This document shows, one piece after another, positions 13,201 to 23,759 of a DNA stretch of 40,983 nt (position 1 is its first letter; each line of letters starts with the position of its first letter). The stretch is from Cytospora piceicola (taxonomy: Eukaryota; Ascomycota; Sordariomycetes; Diaporthales; Cytosporaceae): positions 1 to 40,983 of the forward strand of contig JALQBC010000090.1 of NCBI GenBank assembly GCA_023375675.1. The letters run 5' to 3'. The notes below the pieces were generated by a model. That model ran no database searches. It saw nothing but the letters and a program-made list of their open reading frames with translations, and was not told the DNA's origin. Both the position numbers and the translations under genes were made by a program.

Positions 13201-13531
13201 AAAGATAATAGTATAATATAGTAAAGATATAAGATAATTTAATTCTAAGCGATAAATATAAGTAATTCAGAGTAAGGTAATTAATTAGAATAATAATCTT
13301 AAGTGTATTTATAGTAGTTATATAGCTAGTAGTTTACGTTATAAAAAGGGGTTTACGTTAATAGTAGTAATATTATTTAGCGGCTATACTAATAGTATAT
13401 ATTATAATAGTTTATAATAAAGTAAGATTAAAATCAGGGGTTAGTAAGTATAAAAGATAAGACGCTTTACTGTATTTAACTTAATATAAGCTTTTATTAA
13501 AAGTTTTAAGCTAATTAAATAAAGGTATAGC

Positions 13532-13544
13532 TATAGCTGTATAT
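13532..13544. repeat. Target-site duplication of LINE A, left copy
   Basis: TATAGCTGTATAT here and TATAGCTGTATGT at 22310-22322 differ by one A/G transition. A 13-bp duplication suits target-primed reverse transcription by a LINE. Confidence 0.75.
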
Positions 13545-13570
13545 TATCCTTCTTCCTTTTCTCTTTCCCC

Positions 13571-13592
13571 CCCTTAGGTTATAAAACCTAGG
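13571..13592 (+). promoter_or_regulatory. Pyrimidine block and palindrome at the 5' end of LINE A
   Basis: CCTTAGGTTATAAAACCTAGG is an imperfect palindrome directly after a C/T-rich run. Equivalent positions are about 25272-25290 in LINE B and 33949-33967 in LINE C. Because LINEs of this type must carry an internal 5' promoter, this conserved block is a candidate; that role is inferred. Confidence 0.35.
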
Positions 13593-13799
13593 ATCTTCTC
13601 TTTAAAAAGAGTTTAATATATTATAGCTTAAATCTTTACCCTTTTACCTACGCTTTACACGCTCCCTTATTTTATCCTGTTAATATAGCCTATACCTTAC
13701 CTCCGGCTACTCGGCCTATCGCTATTTCTATATCACGCTTTTTACGTATATTAGATATTACCCCTTATATTACCTATATCTTTAATAATTAAGTCGAAC

Positions 13800-15290
13800 C
13801 CGTTTCTTTTTATAGCTTTCCGACTAAGCAGAAAGAGTAATAGCCGTTATTTTAAGACTTTATTACGGTTTTATTTTAAGTAGAAAACGAAAAGAGATAA
13901 GCTTATATTAAAGTCTTTACCGCTATAACTACAGCGTTAAATTCCTTATTATTTTCGTTTACCTTTAATACTTACTTAAAGTAGGCTGCGAAAGTATATA
14001 ATATACTATAATATACGTTTATATAGTTAGCTCGACCTGCTTTTAACCTACTAATCGCGGTAGCTTTTAAGCCGTCCTTTTTTATTAGCTTTAAACTAAC
14101 GTATATAGCTTTACCCGCGGCTTTTATAGCCCCCTTATACCTTATAAAACCGTATCTGCCTACTTTTACTATACCTTATATATTTATTACGATTATAAAA
14201 TCTGTAAATCCCTTATTTAATAATATCGATATATGTTAAACGTATTAACGATAACTTTATTAGTTCCGTCTTATTTATTTCTTTAAGCTTTTTACTATTA
14301 AAACTAACAACTATCTTTTTCTATACTTTTTATATACTTACGAATAGTACGATATTTCTTTAGCTAAGGCTAAAGTAGTTATATAAACCGTTACCGGCTT
14401 TATCTTAAACGAAATTATAAAGGTTTAAAAAGTATATATTAAGTTTATATTACGCCTTTTCAACTAAACTATTTAGACTTACCTACTTATACCTTAGCCT
14501 TTTTTTAATAGCTATAACCTTAAACTCGAACCTACTACTTTATAATATACTATAATTATAACCTAAGTCCCTACTACGATATAACGCTTTAATAGCGGTA
14601 AATACGATATATATACCTTTATTTATATTAAGATAAAAGCTATTATAGGCTAGCCTTTAGTTAGCTACTGACTTTTTCGATATTATACCGATAAGTCTTT
14701 TAACTGTAACTAGGTTTTCTCTTTCTTAAAACCGGTTTATACTAGCTTTTAGTTTTTCGGTTTACTTTCGGTTAAACGTTTTAAACGAAAGACTTAAGTT
14801 ATATAATATATATAATACGTCGACTTTTATAATCTATATAGCTACGTATATACCGAACGTTACTTTAACTATAGCTAAACCGGCTATAATATATTATATA
14901 AACACCTTTTTTAATACGTTAACTATTAAAAGCTATATACCGTAGCCTTTTTTAAATATCTGGTATATCTTAAATATAAAAACAGCTAACTTTAACGTTT
15001 TATTATACAATAATTCTAAGCTTTACGTAAGCTCGGAACTAAAGAGTTTCGGGCTATTTATTTAACTATACCGGCTTCTCCGGTTAACGTTATTATTAAC
15101 GGCCCGAAGCCTATATATACTAATTTCTTTACCTTAAAGGCTTAAAAGGCTACTTTTACCTTCCCGGCCTTTTACCGCTCCTTTAGCTTAAACCTTTTTA
15201 TTATAAACATTATCCGGCTTAACTTATTATATATACTTCGTTTATAAACTTATAAGATATATTACTTTACTTATATTACTTTTAGGAACT
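13800..15290 (+). pseudogene. LINE A ORF1 (Gag-like) relic
   Basis: From about 13813 (AGCTTTCCGACTAAGCAG) one frame reads for well over 100 codons with stops only at likely former Gln/Arg/Trp codons. A hydrophilic N-terminal part is followed by an Ala/Leu-rich helical part and a Pro/Ser/Thr-rich linker, an order common in Tad1-type ORF1 proteins. The later part is frame-ambiguous. The same region is present in LINE B (about 25500-26980) and LINE C (about 34170-35640). The zinc knuckles sometimes found in ORF1 could not be recognised, as their Cys codons would have been hit by RIP. Confidence 0.6.
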
Positions 15291-18200
15291 TTTTATATTT
15301 TAAGTTAATATATACGCCTCCGGCTTAACTTATAATATCGCTTTTAACTCAGCTTTCGAAGCTAGCGTCGATATAGTCCTCTTTTAAGACTTATAAGCCG
15401 AGCTTTATACTTAACGTTACTTTATAAAAACGTACTTCAGATATAATATCTTTACTTCGGTAAAGGATTAAATATATACCTTTTTTATTATTATTTATAC
15501 TAAGAAATCCTTATATTATACTACGTTTTAACTCCGATCTTTTAACTTTTTATACTGCTATATTATTTTATTTAACGACGTTATCTTCGTTAATCTATAC
15601 CGATATTAATCGGAAACCAACTAAGTTTTCGACCTATTAAAATAATAAGCTATCTTATATAACTTTATTATCGTAAGGGACTTTAACGCTGTTTACTAAA
15701 TATAGTAACCGAATTATAGTCGGTACGTTAGCCTTAGAGACTATATCGTTATATAGGCAGATTACGTAGAACTTATAGTTTTTAACCTTTTCGCTTTTAT
15801 ATACAACTTCGATAATATAATCGATTTTATTTTTTTTAATTCCTCCGGCGTATTTATATAAGTCTTTTACTTATTATATACAGGATTTAACTATAATACT
15901 TTTTAAATAATAGTTTTAACCGGTATATTTTATTACTAGAAACCCTTCTGTTTATACCTCGGCTTCGAATAGTATATTAAGTTTGCTTAACTTATAACGC
16001 GTTTTATTATTACTTTTTTTTTAAACTTCGATATTTCTATATAGCTAAATACTTTTATTATTAAAATTATAACCTTATTATAAGACTGTCTTTAAGCTAC
16101 CGGGAAACTAATATTTACTTTCGGCTACGTTATTATATAATAGTCTTTAAACTGCTATATTATATACTACGCTATACTTATTACGCTTACCCCGGACTTC
16201 CCTTTTATATAAAAACGGTTTTAAGCTATAGTATAGCCTGTTAAAAAGTAATACTAATAAGACTAGATTATTTCCGTTATAAAAAATAACTAAATCTTCC
16301 GTGTTATTAACTAGTACCGGTTTATAAATACCTTCTAATCCCTTCCGTTCGTATATAAAAGCTTATTTATTACTACTTTTTCGGTAAAGGCAGAATATTT
16401 ATATTTTATTATCTTTTACCGTTTTTCGGCTAACTACAATATTTTAAACCTTTAAAAACCGACTACCTTAAATTAACTTAATATCTTATAAAACTTTTAT
16501 ATATATATAGACGAAGCTAAAATATATTATATCGGCTTATATAATATAACGTTAAATACCGATACTATTACCGTTTATATACTTATCTTAATATAGCTTA
16601 TTATAGCGAAAGCCGTCTAAATCTTTTATAAAAGCTGCTTTATTTTAAGATATTACTTATACGCCTTTCGATAAGTTAAAGTCGTTATAATTCCGAAATA
16701 AAATAAATCAGACTATTTTACTTTCTAATCTTACCGACCGATCGCTTTACTTTTATACTTTAGTAAAAGCTTCGAAAAACTCGTTACTTAACGTATATCT
16801 ACCTTCGCTATTTACTATTAACTCTTTAACTTATAGTATTTTAACGCGCTTTTTAAGCGGTTTACTATAAACTTAGCTATATACCTTACTTACGATATTA
16901 AAATTGCTTTTTAATAAGGCTATATAGTTTCTTTTTTAACTATAAACGTTTAAGGCGTTTTTAACGTAATACTCTTTAACTGCCTTACCTTACGCTTATA
17001 ATAATAAGACTAGCCTTTATACCTTATCTGCTAGGTTTATTCTTTTATTATTAACCGATTAGCTTAAATACGCTTCGAAAATACTTATACTACTATATAC
17101 CCTTTCGTTTATAACGTTTTATAAGGGTTTCCGGCTTCCTTTATCTTATATATATTATACCTTTCCTTTTTACTACTATATAAAAACGTTTCCTTTTATT
17201 ACGTCTACGCTAATAACGTTACCTTTTTTTAAACCGGTCGGAATATAGCTATTATATTTTACGCTTTTTTTAAAGACTTTAAAGATATCTTAAACTAAAG
17301 TTAAAATAATACTATTAGCTTTATTTTAAATAAGTTTAAACTGCTTTACTTTTTATAAGCCGGCTTTACCAGATCTTATAAGGTATAAGCTGGCTTTTTA
17401 GTTATCTTTTTTAATATTAAGCTAGTTTATTAGCTTAAGGTTTATTTTAATTTTTAGCTTTTTTTCCGCCTATATATTAAAACCTAAGCTATTAAAGCCT
17501 ACTGTATAGCCTTTTACTTCTATAATTTTAATTATATTACTATCGGCACCTTTTTAATAGTAACCTATAAAGCTACCTACGCTTACGTCTTTTTTATAGC
17601 CTTTTTTACAGCCGAAGTTTAAGCTAAAGGCTTATATAAACTTAGTATATATATAGCTAATAAAATAGTCTTTATATAATAATTTAAACATTTTAATAAT
17701 ATCGATAAGGCTATATATATAACTACTAAAACTATTATTCCGGCTTAGTATACTACTTCCGTTACTACTATTTACTATAATAACAGGCTTTCTTTAACGG
17801 AAGTTTTAATATAGCAGGTCTAGTTCTAAGCCGGCCTTTACCTTTATACCTTAAATAAAAACTACCTTTTCTCTTTCCGCTTATAAAACCTCCCTTATAC
17901 TAACCCTGTTTATAAAAAGAAACGTCTTACCTTTTACCTTTACTCTTTACTTACAACTACCTGTTTATAGCGGCTTTCGGTACTCGCTTTCTTTTATATC
18001 CGACCTGCCTTTACTTTTATATACTATACGGTATTTTCCTTATCCGTACTATATAGTAAACTATAAGGTAAACTACGTTATAATAATATAATACTTTTTA
18101 GCTTATAATATTCGGTTTTCTTTTATTCTGACGGTTTAACTATTAAAGAAAACACCGGTTAAGGCTTTATAGCTTATTAAAACGATATTTATATTTATTA

Positions 18201-18397
18201 TAATAGTAGCCTCTTCTTATAATCGAAAGTCTTTAACGTTAAAATCCGAAAAGCCTTCGAAGCGGTTAACTAAGCTTTAACGATATATTATATAACTACT
18301 TTTACGCCTTTTTAATACTACGTCTGTATCGATAACATTTCGGTTATTTAAAGTATTACCGGCCGAATACCGGACAGCTTTTAATATACTAGGGAAC

Positions 18398-18412
18398 GGC
18401 GGTAGGACCGCC
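18398..18412 (-). other. Terminal hairpin of HEL copy 2
   Basis: GGCGGT AGG ACCGCC: a 6-bp stem with a 3-nt loop, six bases from the CTAG end. It is present with one loop change in copies 1 (164-178) and 3 (27000-27015). In Helitrons such a hairpin acts as the rolling-circle terminator. Confidence 0.75.
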
Positions 18413-18471
18413 TGCCGAAAAGGCCTTCCGTTAAGAAGGATCGGAATCTTAATAGCTACTTAGGTAAATAC

Positions 18472-18551
18472 GCCGCTTAGGCTGCTCCGGATCCGATAGA
18501 GTAACGCCCGAAGGGCGTTACTCTATCGTCTCCTCCGCAGCCTTAAGCGGC
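18472..18551. other. Cruciform-forming module of HEL copy 2
   Basis: An outer stem pairs GCCGCTTAGGCTGC (18472-18485) with GCAGCCTTAAGCGGC (18537-18551). It encloses a perfect 15-bp inner stem (18495-18509 with 18513-18527) around a GAA loop. Copies 1 (268-300) and 3 (27097-27129) keep the fold with RIP-type mismatches but carry a TTC loop. Confidence 0.85.
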
Positions 18552-18559
18552 GAAATATT

Positions 18560-20091
18560 TATTTATATACTTACTTACTTAATAATTAAATAACTAAATT
18601 ATAAACTACTTTACTAACTACTTTACTAGCTAATTTACTAACTAACGTACTAGCTAACTTACTAGCTAACTTACTAGCTAACTTATTTACTTACTTACTT
18701 ACCTACTTACTTACTTACTTACTTACTTATTTACTTATTTACTTACTTACCTACCTACCTACTTACTTAATAACTAACTTACTAGCTAGCTTATATACTT
18801 ACTTACTTACCTACTTACTTATTTACTTACTTACTTACCTACTTACTTACTTATTTACTTACTTAATAGCTAATTTACTAGCTAGCTTATATACTTACTT
18901 ACTTACTTACTTACTTATTTACTTACTTAATAGCTAATTTACTTACTAGCTAACTTACTAGCTAACTTACTTAGTTACTTACTTACTTATTTACTTACTT
19001 ATTAGCTAATTTACTTACTTATTTACTTACTTACTTAATAATTAAATAACTAAATTACTAGCTACTTTACTACCTACTTTACTAGCTAATTTACTTACTA
19101 ACTTACTTACTTACTTACTAACTTTTTTACTATTAAACTTACTTACTTATTTCCTTACTTACTTAATAATTACATTAAATAACTAAATTACTAGCTACTT
19201 TACTAAATACTTTACTAACTAATTTACTAGCTAATTTACTAGCTAACTTACTAACTAACGTATTAGTTAACTTACTAGCTAACTTACTTACTTACCTACC
19301 TACTTACTTATATATCTACTTACTTACTTATTTATTTACTTATTAGCTAATTTACTTTTTAAATTTAATAGCTATATTATATACTTATTTATATACTTAC
19401 TTATTAGTTAACGTATTTACTAATAAACTTATTTATTAGCTTACTAACTTACTTTACTTACTTATTTATTTACTAGCTTATTTATTAACTAACTAACCTA
19501 TTTATTAACTTATTTATTTACTTACTTACTAACTAACCTACTTAGTTACTTACTTACTTACTTAATAATTAAGTAACTAAATTACTAGCTACTTTAGTAG
19601 CTAATTTACTAGCTAATTTACTTACTTACCTACTTATTTACTTACTAACTTCTTATAAAAGGCTAGCCTACGGTTAAGAATCTAGTAGGTACTTAAAGAA
19701 AGTATTATTTAAGCTACTTAAAAGAGAAAGAGAATACTTAAGAAGGTTAAGTACTTAAGATAACTAGATATACTAAATAATAACCTATATACCGCTAACT
19801 AATCCTATACGCTTTAAAAGGCACTAGCTTAAAACACTTACTTAATAATTAACTAACTAACTTACTAACTACTTTACTAGTTAACTTACTAGCTACCCTA
19901 CTTACCTACCTACTTACTTACTTATTTATTTACTTACTTTCTAGCTAATTTAATAGCTAATTTACTAACTAACTTACTTATTTACTTACTTACTTACTTA
20001 CCTACTTACTTACTAACTTACTTACCTACTTACTTATTTACTTATTTAATAGCGAATTTACTTACTAACTAACTTACTAACTAACTTACTA

Positions 20092-20140
<49 letters not shown>

Positions 20141-20437
20141 TTTACTTATTTAATAGCGAATTTACCTACTAGCTAAATTACTAACTAACTTATTAACTAA
20201 CTAACTTACCTACCTACTTACCTACCTACCTACTTACTTACTTACCTACTTACTTACTTACCTACTTACTTACTTACCTACTTACCTACTTACCTACTTA
20301 CTTACTTACCTACTTACCTACTTACCTACTTACCTACTTACTTATCTACTTAGTTATCTACTTACTTACTTACTTACTTACTTATTTAATAGCGAATTTA
20401 GTTACTAGCTAACTTACTAACTAACTTACTAACTAAG

Positions 20438-20510
<73 letters not shown>

Positions 20511-20668
20511 AACTTACTTACTTATTAACTTACTTACTAACTTACTTACTTATTAACTTACTTACTAACTTACTTAATTACTTAGTAATTAACTAGCTAA
20601 CTTACTAGCTACTTTACTAGCTACTTTACTAGCTAACCTACTAGCTAACCTACCTACTTACTTACTTA
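18560..20668. repeat. (CTTA)n microsatellite core of HEL copy 2, about 2.1 kb
   Basis: CTTA/CCTA tetranucleotides are interrupted by recurring phrases such as TAGCTAATTTAC, TTACTAGCTAAC and TAATAATTAAATAACTAAA. The phrases recur in the same order several times (for example 18571-18690, 19033-19110, 19166-19260), indicating higher-order duplication of blocks rather than simple slippage. A 168-bp element is inserted at 19661-19829. No gene is present. Confidence 0.9.
19661..19829 (-). mobile_element. 168-bp small element with GGCTAG ends (copy 2)
   Basis: Reverse complement of 5896-6064, here starting GGCTAGCCTACGG and ending GGCACTAGC. It is the only non-repetitive island in the CTTA core. 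CTTA repeats flank both sides, so it inserted after at least part of the core had expanded. Confidence 0.75.
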
Positions 20669-20681
20669 CCTATTAACTTAA

Positions 20682-21149
20682 TCCGAATTTAAAGGCTTAT
20701 ATAAGCTTTCGGTAAAGAAAAAGGAAAGGAAAGGCTAGGGTTCGGGTTAAGAACCTAAGAAACTTAAGAATTAAAACTATTAGCTTTAATAGTAAGCCTA
20801 CCTTAAGGGCTACGATTTAATTAAATATACCGTTTAATAGCCCTTTTTCTATAGATTTAAATTGAGGTAACTGCTTTTTAATCGGATTAAAACTCAAGCG
20901 TGCATCTTAGTTCGAATCTAAAGGCTTATATAAGCCTTCGGTAAAGAGGAAGAGAGGGAAGGGCTAGGGTTCGGGTTAAGAACCTAAGAAACTTAAGAAA
21001 CCTAAGGAATTAGAACTATTAGCTTTAATACTAAGCCTACCTTAAGGGCTACGATTTAATTAAATATACCGTTTAATAGCCCTTTTTCTACAGATTCAGA
21101 TTTAGGTAAGTACGTCTTAATCGGATTAAAACTCGAGCGTGCATCTTAG
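20682..21149. repeat. Tandem duplication of the first ~230 bp of the HEL right module
   Basis: The unit starting at CGAATTTAAAGGCTTATA (20684) is repeated from 20911 (TTCGAATCTAAAGGC), and a third start (TTCGAACCTAAGG) occurs at 21150. Copies 1 and 3 have only one unit. Unit 2 contains a ten-base AAACCTAAGG segment missing from unit 1. Confidence 0.8.
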
Positions 21150-21449
21150 TTCGAACCTAAGGTTTACAGTAAAAGGCCTTATCGTAAGCCTTATCGTAGG
21201 CCTTATCGTAGGCCTTAAAATGACTGTAAGTCTTCCGGCAGGCATTAAAGGCTTTATAATTTCTAGTTCTCTTAGCCGTTCGACGGCTAAAAACACTGCT
21301 TTTAGCATCTAATCAAATCCGAGAAACGGGTGCTACAGCGAATCAGTATAATTATAATTCAGAGCTAATCAGAATTAAAAACAGGTAGCACACATCTTAA
21401 GGGCAATAATTTTCTATTATACTCGCCTGCCTTATAAAACAAACATTAA

Positions 21450-21488
21450 CCTTCTTAACAGAAGGTATTAACCTTCTTAACGGAAGGC
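21450..21488. repeat. Doubled subterminal hairpin at the right end of HEL copy 2
   Basis: CCTTCTTAACAGAAGG (21450-21465) is followed by CCTTCTTAACGGAAGG (21472-21487), 22 bases later. Each can fold as CCTTC/GAAGG. The second is the inverted partner of 18423-18439. Copies 1 and 3 have a single unit. Confidence 0.8.
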
Positions 21489-22309
21489 AAATTCCTACTC
21501 TTTTAAAAAACAGTCTATTATATCTTAGCTTTAATTTCTGTTATTTAAAGCCCCGGCTATATTAATATTAAAGGTAACGAAAAAGCTAACTAAATTGCTA
21601 AAGCTACTATATAAGGTAAGTATTTTAATAAACTAAATAAACTATACTTTATAAATACCGTACTTAAAAAACCGGGTATAATCTTTTAAGTAAAAAAATA
21701 AAATAAGTAAAAGCGAAAAATTTACTTTAATCGTTAATAAAACGTAAACGTATTAATTAGCTATTAAAGGTAAAGCTTATAGGCTATAATCTCGCTACTA
21801 GAACTTACGCTTTTCCGATAAATACTTTATAAATACTTAACGGAATACTTAAGCTACGATAACTTCGTTATTTACTATAAACAATTTAAGTGTATATATA
21901 CAGGTTAGCCGTATAGATATAAATAACTACAATAACCTAGATATTTCCTTAAATACTTATACGTTATAATCTTTTTAAAAAAGAAACGGGGTAAAGCGAT
22001 TAAACGTATCTTAAGCTAATTAAGATAAGAATAATTCTAAGCCTTTATTACAGACTTAAGTATTTATAATACTTTCTCTAATAATAAAAGCAATACAGAG
22101 TAATATAACTTCTTTAGATTTTTTTTCTTCTTATATAACCTTTATTAGCTAAGCCCGGACCCTCCGAGATAGATAATCTAGCAGTTCGTATCCTTTCTAT
22201 TCTATTTATACAGCGATAAAGGAGTATTACTCCTTCTGTTTAAAGACGCCCTGCGGGAGGCATTATGTACATAGAAACATATATACAGATGTAAATAACA
22301 TTATCATTA

Positions 22310-22322
22310 TATAGCTGTATGT
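22310..22322. repeat. Target-site duplication of LINE A, right copy
   Basis: TATAGCTGTATGT, matching 13532-13544 with one A/G difference. It overlaps the inner edge of the right terminal repeat of W, so LINE A landed at the margin of W. Confidence 0.75.
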
Positions 22323-22377
22323 ATAGTATATAACAGAAGTATAATTCCTTACTTTTATAATATAAAATCTTACTTTT
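22322..22377 (-). repeat. W right terminal inverted repeat, with second outer unit
   Basis: The inner 34 bases (22322-22355) pair with 10448-10481. The outer 22 bases read inward as AAAAGTAAGATTTTATATT, matching GCGAGGATTCGTACT apart from transitions and one transversion. The right target duplication follows at 22379-22386. Confidence 0.7.
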
Positions 22378-23211
22378 TATTTAATAGTATAAAACCTATA
22401 TAATATAATATAAGTATTAAATATAATAGTTAGTAGTGTTAAGATATTAAAATAAAACATTACTTAAATATTTAAATAATATATATATTATCTTAATAAT
22501 ATTTATTTTAATACTAACGGTTTTATATAAAGTAAATCTAATATATTTTTAATATATATTTATTTATTCTAATTATATTTTTTAAATTTTAAGTTTTAAG
22601 TATATTAATAAAAATATAAATAAGATAAAAGTATTACTTTTATTTTCTTTAAACTTATTACTAGTCTTTTTAATATAATTATTTTAATAAAGCTATATCT
22701 TTTTATTAAGTTTATATTTTTTAATTTTATTATTTAAGTACTATTTAAATAGTTTATCTTTAAATATATATACTAACTTAAAGTAATTAATAAAAAACTT
22801 AGTATTTTTAATATATATATATATATTTAATAAAAGATAAGTGTATTACTTATATAAATAAATATAATTATATTTTTATTTAAGTATATATAAAGGTTTT
22901 TATTACTTAAAAAACTTTTATACTTAATTTAAGTCTTAGTTTATTATATTAAATTAAAAAGAATCTTTAAAAGCTATATAAAGCTTTATTTAACTTTACT
23001 ATTAAAGCGTATTAGTTTCTTTTTATAATAAAAGTTAATTAATTATAATCTTTATATAAATCTATACTTTTTTATTACTTAAACTACTTTCTAAAAATAT
23101 ATTCTTAATATTAATATATTTTATATTAAAGTTAAACTTAAATATAAATACTATTATTACTTTAAACCTCTTTACTATTAGAGTAATAGCGTAAGTAGCT
23201 CTTTTATTACT

Positions 23212-23219
23212 TATTTCTA
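23212..23219. repeat. MITE target-site duplication, left copy
   Basis: TATTTCTA, repeated exactly at 23760-23767. The X1 empty site near 4700 has a single TATTTTTA followed by the same TATTAC. An exact duplication suggests recent insertion. Confidence 0.9.
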
Positions 23220-23759
23220 AAGAGCGAGGATTCGTACTGCCGAGGCGAGGATTCGTACTTAGGTTTTATACCTGTAGGGCGAATGCATGCCTGTGATTTA
23301 TTAGATTAAGGTCTGATTTAAAGCTAAGTTTAAACCTCTGTATCTAGCGATTTTATTAAGTAAATTAAATAATTTAAACAGAATCTGATTAATAAGCTTC
23401 GAGCCTATTAATTAATATATAATATAGTAGGGTAAAAGGTAGAATATATAGTTAAAATTAAAGGTAAACTTATAAAGCTTTAAAAGATTTTAAGGAAATC
23501 TAAAGTTTCTACTTACCTTAACTAAGCTGTTAATATAAACTTTTATAACTTTATATATAATATAGCAAGATGTATATAACTTATATAGAAATATAAAGCT
23601 TGAATTGATAGCTTATATTTAAGTTTAAAATTAAAGATTATTTACTTAGTAAGCTAAATATAAGCTTTTAAACTTAAGTGAAAGTTAATAAGATTGCTAG
23701 TAAAAAGGTACATTCTAAAAGTACGAATCCTCGCCTCGGCAGTACGAATCCTCGCTCTC
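23220..23759. mobile_element. 540-bp hAT-type MITE, little affected by RIP
   Basis: Terminal inverted repeats of 41 bp (23220-23260 and 23719-23759) match except at the outermost base. Each arm holds two direct copies of GCGAGGATTCGTACT (23224-23238 and 23245-23259). The 8-bp target duplication is exact and X1 gives the empty site. The unit also occurs, RIP-altered, in both ends of W, so W or a live relative is the likely source of transposase. The interior is AT-rich, has no open frame, and keeps ordinary TG and CA steps (for example GCATGCCTGTGA at 23285-23296), unlike the surrounding X2. A later insertion than the RIP of X2, or one too short to trigger RIP, explains this. Confidence 0.9.

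Larger units (their letters stand above)
18389..21490 (-). mobile_element. HEL copy 2: Helitron/Helentron-like element, expanded core
   Basis: It is inserted in the RNase H region of LINE A: LINE C continues uninterrupted from the position matching 18388 to that matching about 21491. On the minus strand the 3' end is a GGCGGT/ACCGCC hairpin (18398-18412), then GTTCC and CTAG (18392-18389), abutting T, as expected for a Helitron end. A 17-bp perfect subterminal inverted repeat pairs 18423-18439 with 21472-21488, which is more like Helentron/HINE elements. The interior is a 2.1-kb CTTA core and a partly duplicated second module. No coding capacity or target duplication is seen. The right end is uncertain by about six bases. 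Confidence 0.75.
15300..22160 (+). pseudogene. LINE A ORF2 relic: endonuclease, reverse transcriptase, RNase H
   Basis: Domains follow the Tad1 order. The apurinic endonuclease lies around 15360-15870, with the GDFN motif reading RDFN at 15676-15687 after a G-to-A change. The reverse transcriptase catalytic box is at 17206-17217 and reads YANN instead of YADD, both Asp codons changed by G-to-A. RNase H begins near 18124 with an intact SDG (18127-18135). After the HEL insertion (18389-21490) the frame resumes with the RNase H tail, Ile-Asn-Ile-Lys-Gly-Asn-Glu-Lys-Ala-Asn at 21561-21590, followed by a Cys/His-type tail near 21860-21970 in which Cys has become Tyr. Many in-frame stops make it non-functional. 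Confidence 0.85.
13545..22309 (+). mobile_element. LINE A: full-length Tad1-like LINE, split by HEL copy 2
   Basis: Co-linear with LINE C over its whole length and with LINE B over the first 1.75 kb. The 5' end is a pyrimidine-rich block (ATCCTTCTTCCTTTTCTCTT) shared by all three copies, followed by a palindromic AGGTTATAAAACCT motif. It then holds an ORF1 relic, an ORF2 relic with endonuclease, reverse transcriptase and RNase H, and a short 3' UTR ending in AACAT/CAT repeats. HEL copy 2 interrupts it at 18389-21490; removing that leaves about 5.66 kb, close to LINE C (5.68 kb). A 13-bp target duplication lies on both sides, so this copy inserted complete and was later mutated by RIP. Confidence 0.9.
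10448..22377. mobile_element. W: hAT-like DNA transposon relic, split by LINE A
   Basis: The ends are 34-bp inverted repeats: 10448-10481 starts AAAGCAAGGAATCGTACTTC, and 22322-22355 matches it in reverse complement at 30 of 34 positions, all differences being transitions. Outside the right arm, 22356-22377 is a degenerate second copy of the unit GCGAGGATTCGTACT. The same unit occurs twice in each terminal repeat of the MITE at 23220. An ATTTAATA duplication flanks the element, and X1 supplies the empty site. Without LINE A it is about 3.15 kb, a usual size for an autonomous hAT element. No hAT dimerisation or BED-finger motif could be recognised, so the class rests on duplication length and terminal structure. 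Confidence 0.7.

Noticed and set aside
18391..18560. GC-rich hairpin module as the 3' UTR of LINE A with CTTA as its tail
   Set aside because: LINE C continues through RNase H at this point, LINE A resumes at about 21491, and the module also follows an unrelated break in LINE B.
18560..20668. CRISPR-like or centromeric satellite array
   Set aside because: Unit is a tetranucleotide with irregular interruptions, no spacers of constant length, and it is bounded by element termini.
20730..20765. Telomere-like motifs (CTAGGGTTCGGGTTAAG, AACCTAAG) suggesting a telomere or subtelomere
   Set aside because: They are single degenerate motifs inside the HEL right module, repeated only because the module is repeated; there is no tandem TTAGGG array.
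21126..21308. Minus-strand ORF of 60 codons, the only ATG frame reported for the window
   Set aside because: It lies wholly inside the right module of HEL copy 2. Its Arg-Pro-Thr-Ile repeats come from a local AGGCCTTATCGT tandem repeat, and copies 1 and 3 do not keep the frame.
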